Positions 58,951-64,000 of a stretch of 64,000 nt of DNA are shown piece by piece. Within the stretch, counting starts at the first letter, position 1. Every line of letters starts with the position of its first letter. Source of the stretch: Cycas panzhihuaensis. Its lineage: Eukaryota > Cycadophyta. Where the stretch lies: NCBI GenBank assembly GCA_023213395.1, contig CM041465.1, positions 54,257,741 to 54,321,740 on the forward strand, written 5' to 3'. The notes beneath the pieces are model-generated. The model did no database searches, was not told the origin of the DNA, and saw only the letters and a list, made by a program, of their open reading frames with translations. Both the position numbers and the translations under genes were made by a program.

Positions 58951-61278
58951 CTTATTCCTCTTATTCTGGGGTCATGAAGGTGATGGGGTACGACAGCTAG
59001 GGGAACGAGAGGAAGAAGACGAGTTCTGGGTACCCTTCCCTTTGTCACGGGAAGGACGAGAATTAGGCAATCTTCCTCGGTTTCGGTTGTTCTTGGTTTG
59101 GGTGTTGCGATCACATTCCACACGTTTAGGGAACGGATCCTTGTGAACTGGTTGGTCCAAATTAGGCCTTGAGGCTCATTTGGAGGAAGAGTCGCGTCGA
59201 GGGCCATCCTTAGGATGCTGGGCCCTACAATATGAATCATCATGGAAGCACTCCCCATGAATAGAGTACCACTTCTTCTCAAACGAAGGATCTGACCTTC
59301 TCGCTTGAGAGGACTGGGCATTTCCATTCCTAGGGAGGGGAGCTTGAGCTGTTTGTTGGACTTGTTTATTGGATGTAGGAGATGAAGGAGCCTGAAGCTT
59401 GAGTTCCTTCATTGTACGCTCGAACGAGCATATGGCTAATGTGAGAGGGTCTAAAGTCCTCTTAGTCGGATGAGAGGAAGACTGAGTAGGTTGTGAAGGT
59501 TTGGTATCTTTGGTAGGAGGTGGTGCCTCACGTCGCTATGAGGGCTTAAGAGGTTTCTTAAGACCGGCTTGGATCTCAATAGCCTCCAATGCCAAACACT
59601 TGGTGATCGCAGAGTCGTATGTAGTCGCCCCCATTTTAAGGACTTCCACATGCACTTCAGGATTAAACGCATTAACGAAGAGATCTTGCTTCAACTCCTT
59701 GGGCAATGTTGCCTTAGTGGAGTGAAGCAAGTTATGAAATCACCGCATAAAGTCACGATTCATTTCATCATGACCTTGTTTGAGTGAAAGAAGCGATTTC
59801 ATTCTGCTCTCAAATAGACGAGCTACATCAAAATAGTTGATGAACTCGTCCACCAATTATTGGAATGAATAGATGGAATGGGCAAGGAGATGGTAAAACC
59901 ACTTAAGGGTGTCACCCTGTAAGGATCGCAGGAACAATTTCATTAAAATGTGGTCATAAGCCCAATAATCGATGCATGCCATAGAAAAACTACATACATG
60001 CTCTGTCGGGTCTTGCGATGAAGTTCTGTCGAATCTAGGAACTTCAGGAGGATGAGGCAGCAGATTAGTTCTCAACGCCTTAATGGATAGAGGTGTTGAC
60101 CTAAAGTCCATGAAGGGGCGTGCCCTTGCCTAGACCATAGGGTCAACGAATGACATAGTGGGTAATGAACAAGGAGTGGATGGGGGTGGGATACCCATCC
60201 CTCCTTGAGGAAATGCCTCCTACTGGGAAGGGGCTTGGGGATAGGTGCCTTGGAAGGATGTCAGGTTCCCTTGCGAAGGCACAACAAATGGAATTGTGCT
60301 GGATGATGGAAAAGATAGATGCAAAACCAGGCTTTGCCCATATGGGCCATCCGTAGGTGGAGCGACCCCATATGGGTGTAGCAAATCTACTCCATAAGCT
60401 GGGAGATGGCTTCCTCTACCCTGCCCCCAAGGTTGAGAAGTATACCCTGGGGGAATGTAGAAGGAAGCACCAACGTGTTGGTTTTGAGGGTGTGTGGGAG
60501 CAGGTCCTACATGGCTGGTAGCTGAAAGGTTAGTAGGACCGACAGGCCTACTAGGGAAGGTATGTGGCACATTAGGGAATGGCACATTAGTTTGACTAGG
60601 GATGGGTATGCTAACCTTCAATTAAGGGAAAGACATACCACGGGAAAATCCTGAAACACTAGGACCTCGGTGAGAAACATAAGGTGCGACATGTGCCCCC
60701 ACTACAGGAATAGGAAATGAGCGGGATACATGCATAGGCACAAAGGGATTGGTTGTCAAAGGAAGAGTAAATGAGGATGAGGCATGCGAGGGAGGAGTGG
60801 AAGAATAAGAGGCTCCTCCATGAAGCACATCCTCAAACCACCCAGGACGTGGTTGGAAGCGTGCCGTGCGGTGACACTCATTGAGAGCTTTAACTACATC
60901 GACAGGAGGGGTTCCTACATACTCGTAAGAGGTAGTCCAGACCTCGAACGAGGTAGGTCCCTCAGGACACTCCTCATAAGAGTCATTGATTGAGTGGTAA
61001 GTCTCAAGAGGAACGGATCCTTCTACCGCATGGGTAGAGGGATGGACATCGAGTGAGTGATGTTAGTCACTCAGGTAATAAAGGGGGTCATCACCCTCCT
61101 GGGTGGACCCTGAAATAGAGGAAGGGAAATCATGGGTTTCTAAAGTTGAGGTGTGGTAGGCCCAATCGGAAGAGTATCCCTCCATAGTCAAATCAAAATC
61201 TGACAAAGGAAGAGGGTGATACTCGAGGTCTTCTAACAATGGAGGTAGATCGCGTAAGCGACGAGAAAAGCATTGCAT
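58951..61278 (-). pseudogene. gag: Element C gag
   Basis: Start at 61278 (MQCFSRRLRDLPPLLEDLEY, second Met at 61185). One frame all the way to protease, with stops at about 61063, 60622, 60220, 59860, 59740, 59536, 59176 and 58972. Regions: Ser/Pro-rich N-terminal part with a stretch unlike A/B/D (61000-60640), the PWGQGRG...LLHPYGVAPP segment (60440-60360), the Retrotrans_gag core (60070-59700), and the knuckle YSIHGECFHDDSYCRAQH (59300) where the first Cys is Tyr. A basic Arg/Ser-rich tail follows. The N-terminal divergence agrees with its different LTR and marks C as a separate subfamily. Confidence 0.87.
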
Positions 61279-61433
61279 GCAAGGTCAACCAACAATATTA
61301 GGGAAAAGGAAAGGGCGGTAAAGGCACACGTGTTGGGGGCTGCCCAACGAAGAGATCGAAATAGGTGAAAAAGGATCACAAAAAGGTAGCAAAACCAACG
61401 GAAGAGAGCAGAAACTAGCTCCCTTACTGGCAG

Positions 61434-61451
61434 TCCCCAGTATGTCCGCCA
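61434..61451 (-). other. Element C primer-binding site
   Basis: On the minus strand TGGCGGACATACTGGGGA follows the LTR end by one base. Compared with A and D (TGGCGACCATACTAGGGA) it differs at three places; the TGGCG...CTGGGGA ends are close to a tRNA-Arg-type site. The leader 61279-61433 lacks the TTTTCAG acceptor kept in A, B, D and E. Confidence 0.72.
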
Positions 61452-61452
61452 G

Positions 61453-61780
61453 TGGACGCACATCTATGGGATAGCTACCTAACTAAATAGGAATGGTAAG
61501 AGCGGTTGATAATATGATCAAGAAAGGGACCTATAAGTAGGGCAAGTACCACACAGGGCACCCCGTACGTCGGAGTGCGAGTTCGGGACCTGCAATGGAA
61601 TATAGCTACCAAAGGATGATCCCCCCACTTCGAGCAAGAGGTGAGGAGGCGTAGGGTTAGCTCAGGTTGACCTAAAGGAAGGATCCTCTCACCCTTGGAT
61701 GGCCAGAAGGGAAAGGAGAGAGACCTTCAAGAGTTTCCCTAGAGCAACGGGAAACAAAGAAGGATAGGCAAGTAAGCGGC
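61453..61780 (-). repeat. Element C 5' LTR, truncated by LTR F
   Basis: Matches the start of the left LTR (36118-36440) from TGGACGCACATCTATGGG onward. It stops at AAGTAAGCGGC, where F begins; in the left LTR the same place continues GGCGGCCTATGGACGG. The rest must lie beyond F, outside the window. Confidence 0.88.
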
Positions 61781-64000
61781 TGAAACGCTCGCTACGGAGC
61801 GGTGATCCTACGTCTAGCAAAAAGATATAAGAATGCACTATGCTAACTAAGCTAGGCAGCGAGGACCTCACCTCGCAGGGCATCTGTGCACCGGAGTGCG
61901 GATTTGGGACTGCAAGGTGCCTGGTTGCTTCCACGTAGCTGTGCAAAAATAAGGCCTTCCTACCCTTCAGATGGCCGGGAAGGAGAGGGAATGCCTTGCG
62001 CGTTGCGTCTTCTCAAGGCAATGAGAAGGCAACGAATAGGAGGGCAACTAACTAATATGCAAGCAAACACAGTAAAAGGTACGCTGGAGGGGCGGCTCAG
62101 ATACGATGCAAACAAGCTATCTATGCTATGCTACGTAAAGCAAGAAATAATGCAAAAAGATAAATGCTTTCCTTTTTTCCTTTATGTTCTTTTACAATTT
62201 CCTAACTACTGAGGCAAATGCATGAAAAGGAAACAGTGTAAAAGAGGATACACAGGAAGCAAGGGGAATACCTGGATCCGGCGCTTGAATGGAGGTGCGG
62301 CTTGTCTCTCTAAGTCCCGCTCCTTCTTTCTCCATTCTCCGCGCATGCAACGCCGATCGGCGGTAGTTGCCGGAAGCGATGGAAGAGGGGTTCACTTACC
62401 TCCCCTTGAGCATGCAAAACCAAATAAATGGAAGAAAGCTTGAAACTAAAGATAGAGAGGTACTACGCGGGGAACTAACTGGCAATGGGCTTTTCCTACG
62501 TATCGCTCCGCCAATGCGCGATCCTACAAACAAGTAAGAAGGGCACCTTCCTCTCGGGAGAGAGGCCACAAGATATACCAAGAAATATATATGTATAAAC
62601 TGAAATCAACTGAAACTAAGATCTAAACTAAGCATAGGAATATAACTAAATGAAATAACAGTATACAAGAAATACTCACACCACCATGTATCATGAAAAC
62701 ATATGGAATAGAACTGAGTATAGCCTCGGGATGGCTAACTCACCCACAGGAGACCTCCATAGAACTCAGGAAGGAAAACTAGTTGGCAATGAAGTAGTGA
62801 TAGGTATCTATGCCAATCGGAATGCTCTAACCAAATCTCCTAAACTCGCTTAGCTCGTTCCCTAAGAAAGTACGAATGGCAAAGGGAAAGAGGACAAGGG
62901 ATAGAACCCTTGGGGAGAAGGACAGCAATGGGGGACGGAACCCTGCCTACCTCCCTCAAATCCTCGTATGTACATCTTTACACCGGCTAACTAAGGAAAG
63001 GGTGAAAGAGATGGCTTAGGGAAAATGGAGGGGCTCCAAAGAAATACCGGGAAGGTACCTCTAATATAGAGCAACACTATAGGAGAACTGTAACTAACTA
63101 GGATCACATTCATTTAGAAGCAAAAGAAATAAAACAGAAAAAAGGAAATGAATTACTTTGCAAGTAAAAACAAGAAGTACCTTGTATGGTGGAAGATTAA
63201 GCATGCACTTTGCCACTTGGAACAGCAGCAATAGCTAACATATAGGGACTGGTTATGAGTAGTTCTTGCAAGGGTATGGATGAAGGAAGCTCCTTGTAAG
63301 TTTGGAGCTTTGGAGTGATTCTTGAAGCATCTTTTGGGGTGAAGAAATCTCTTGAATCCTTGAGCACCTACAAAGAAGAATGGAGCTTGCTGTGGAGAGC
63401 AGTAGGGGGCAGCAATGGCCCTGTAAAATCCAGCTGATGGCAACCCACTTCACCTTTTCCAGTTGTTGTGTATGAAGTTTTCTGTTTCTGTGTGTTTTCC
63501 TTGTGTCAAAGTTAGAAATTCTCCTTAGAAGTTTGAAAAATGGGCAAAAAAGATCTAAAAATTTGGCAGCAAAATCCCCTTTATCCCCTGTTCACAGTAG
63601 GTGAACATTGGGGATGTCAGGGTGACTCGAATCAATCAATGCCATGCAATAGTTTCGTGAAAAAAGTGGAAACTGTCGCGTGGTTCTCTTTTTTAAATTT
63701 CAAACAGTCATACTATGACAAACGACAACTGTACCGCAAACTCATGGTACTACTAAGTTTACAGATTTAATCGGTGAAATTCAAAAAAGAGAAAAATAAG
63801 TAGAAGTATCAGGTTTTGGAGCAAAAACAAAGGCTAAACATGAGTTAGATCAGCTGAGGGAATGCCCAGGCAATGGGCAAGTACCCAAAACAATGCAAAG
63901 AGTCCTAACTAAGGATTAAATCAGACTTAGGAAGGACTGCAACATAAGCAACATGTCGTAACTAGGGCAAATAGGACTGACGGAAACATCCCGGGGGACC
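61781..64000 (-). repeat. LTR of element F, nested in C's 5' LTR, cut by the window end
   Basis: Begins TGAAACGCTCGCTACGG on the plus strand, nearly the same as the D 3' LTR start, and follows the D LTR for 2220 bp. It is either the 3' LTR of a minus-strand element or a solo LTR. The phased array (63710-63765) is disordered by short indels. The GTTCAC...GTGAAC repeat (63591-63607) is intact. Left target site would be GCGGC (61776-61780). Confidence 0.9.

Larger units (their letters stand above)
57165..61780 (-). mobile_element. Element C, 5' portion (RT N-terminus, protease, gag, primer site, start of 5' LTR)
   Basis: The right-hand piece of C after the D insertion. It ends where LTR F cuts C's 5' LTR at 61780. 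Gag and protease share one frame from 61278 to 58525, broken only by stops. Confidence 0.92.

Noticed and set aside
1-64000. Host protein-coding genes, tRNA or rRNA genes
   Set aside because: None recognised on either strand; all convincing coding similarity is to retrotransposon proteins or the antisense element gene.

Overview
The window is intergenic DNA from a plant nuclear genome, almost certainly a seed plant with a large, LTR-retrotransposon-rich genome. The species cannot be read from it. I see no host gene, rRNA, tRNA or CRISPR array. Nearly everything belongs to one family of very large Ty3/gypsy elements of the Tat/Ogre/Retand type: 2.5-2.7 kb TGTTTC...CA LTRs, one gag-pro-pol frame, a CHHC gag knuckle, an extra archaeal-type RNase H (aRNH, RVT_3 type) beside the 3' LTR, and an extra gene on the opposite strand between integrase and aRNH. 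All copies are decayed, mainly by in-frame nonsense changes of the kind left by cytosine deamination.

Layout. 1-1431: minus-strand LTR fragment (H). 1432-1911 and 12293-12640: a decayed Ty1/copia gag (minus strand), split by element A. 1912-12292: element A (+), 10.4 kb, with a perfect GGAGG target duplication. 12641-16972: AT-rich old DNA with a probable short copia LTR plus primer-binding site at 14538-14795. 16973-18223 and 31880-33240: an old LTR (G, +) interrupted by element B (18224-31879, minus, 13.7 kb). At 33241 element E (+) begins. Element C (minus) sits inside E's gag at 36118. C in turn holds element D (45921-57164, minus) inside its reverse transcriptase, and an LTR (F, 61781 to the window end) inside its 5' LTR. 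Order of insertion is therefore G, then B and E, then C in E, then D and F in C.

Element C, read across D, is the most complete copy. Allowing for the missing part of its 5' LTR it would be about 16.8 kb, ordered 5' LTR, gag, pro, RT, RNase H, integrase, antisense gene, aRNH, 3' LTR. A, B and D are internally deleted with different breakpoints and have lost RT-to-integrase wholly or partly. B keeps the antisense gene; A and D have lost it.

Most interesting is the antisense gene (C 40194-42764, B 22035-24663). It has its own TATATAA box, a 111-bp intron at the same place in both copies that keeps the frame, a predicted plant-mobile-domain-like N-terminal region, an acidic linker, a heptad-rich C-terminal region and a conserved tail. 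Its leader carries the same 20-bp-phased array of GGTACCGC-like motifs found in U3 of every LTR here. This suggests, as inference, an element-encoded regulator whose gene and LTRs share one operator-like site.
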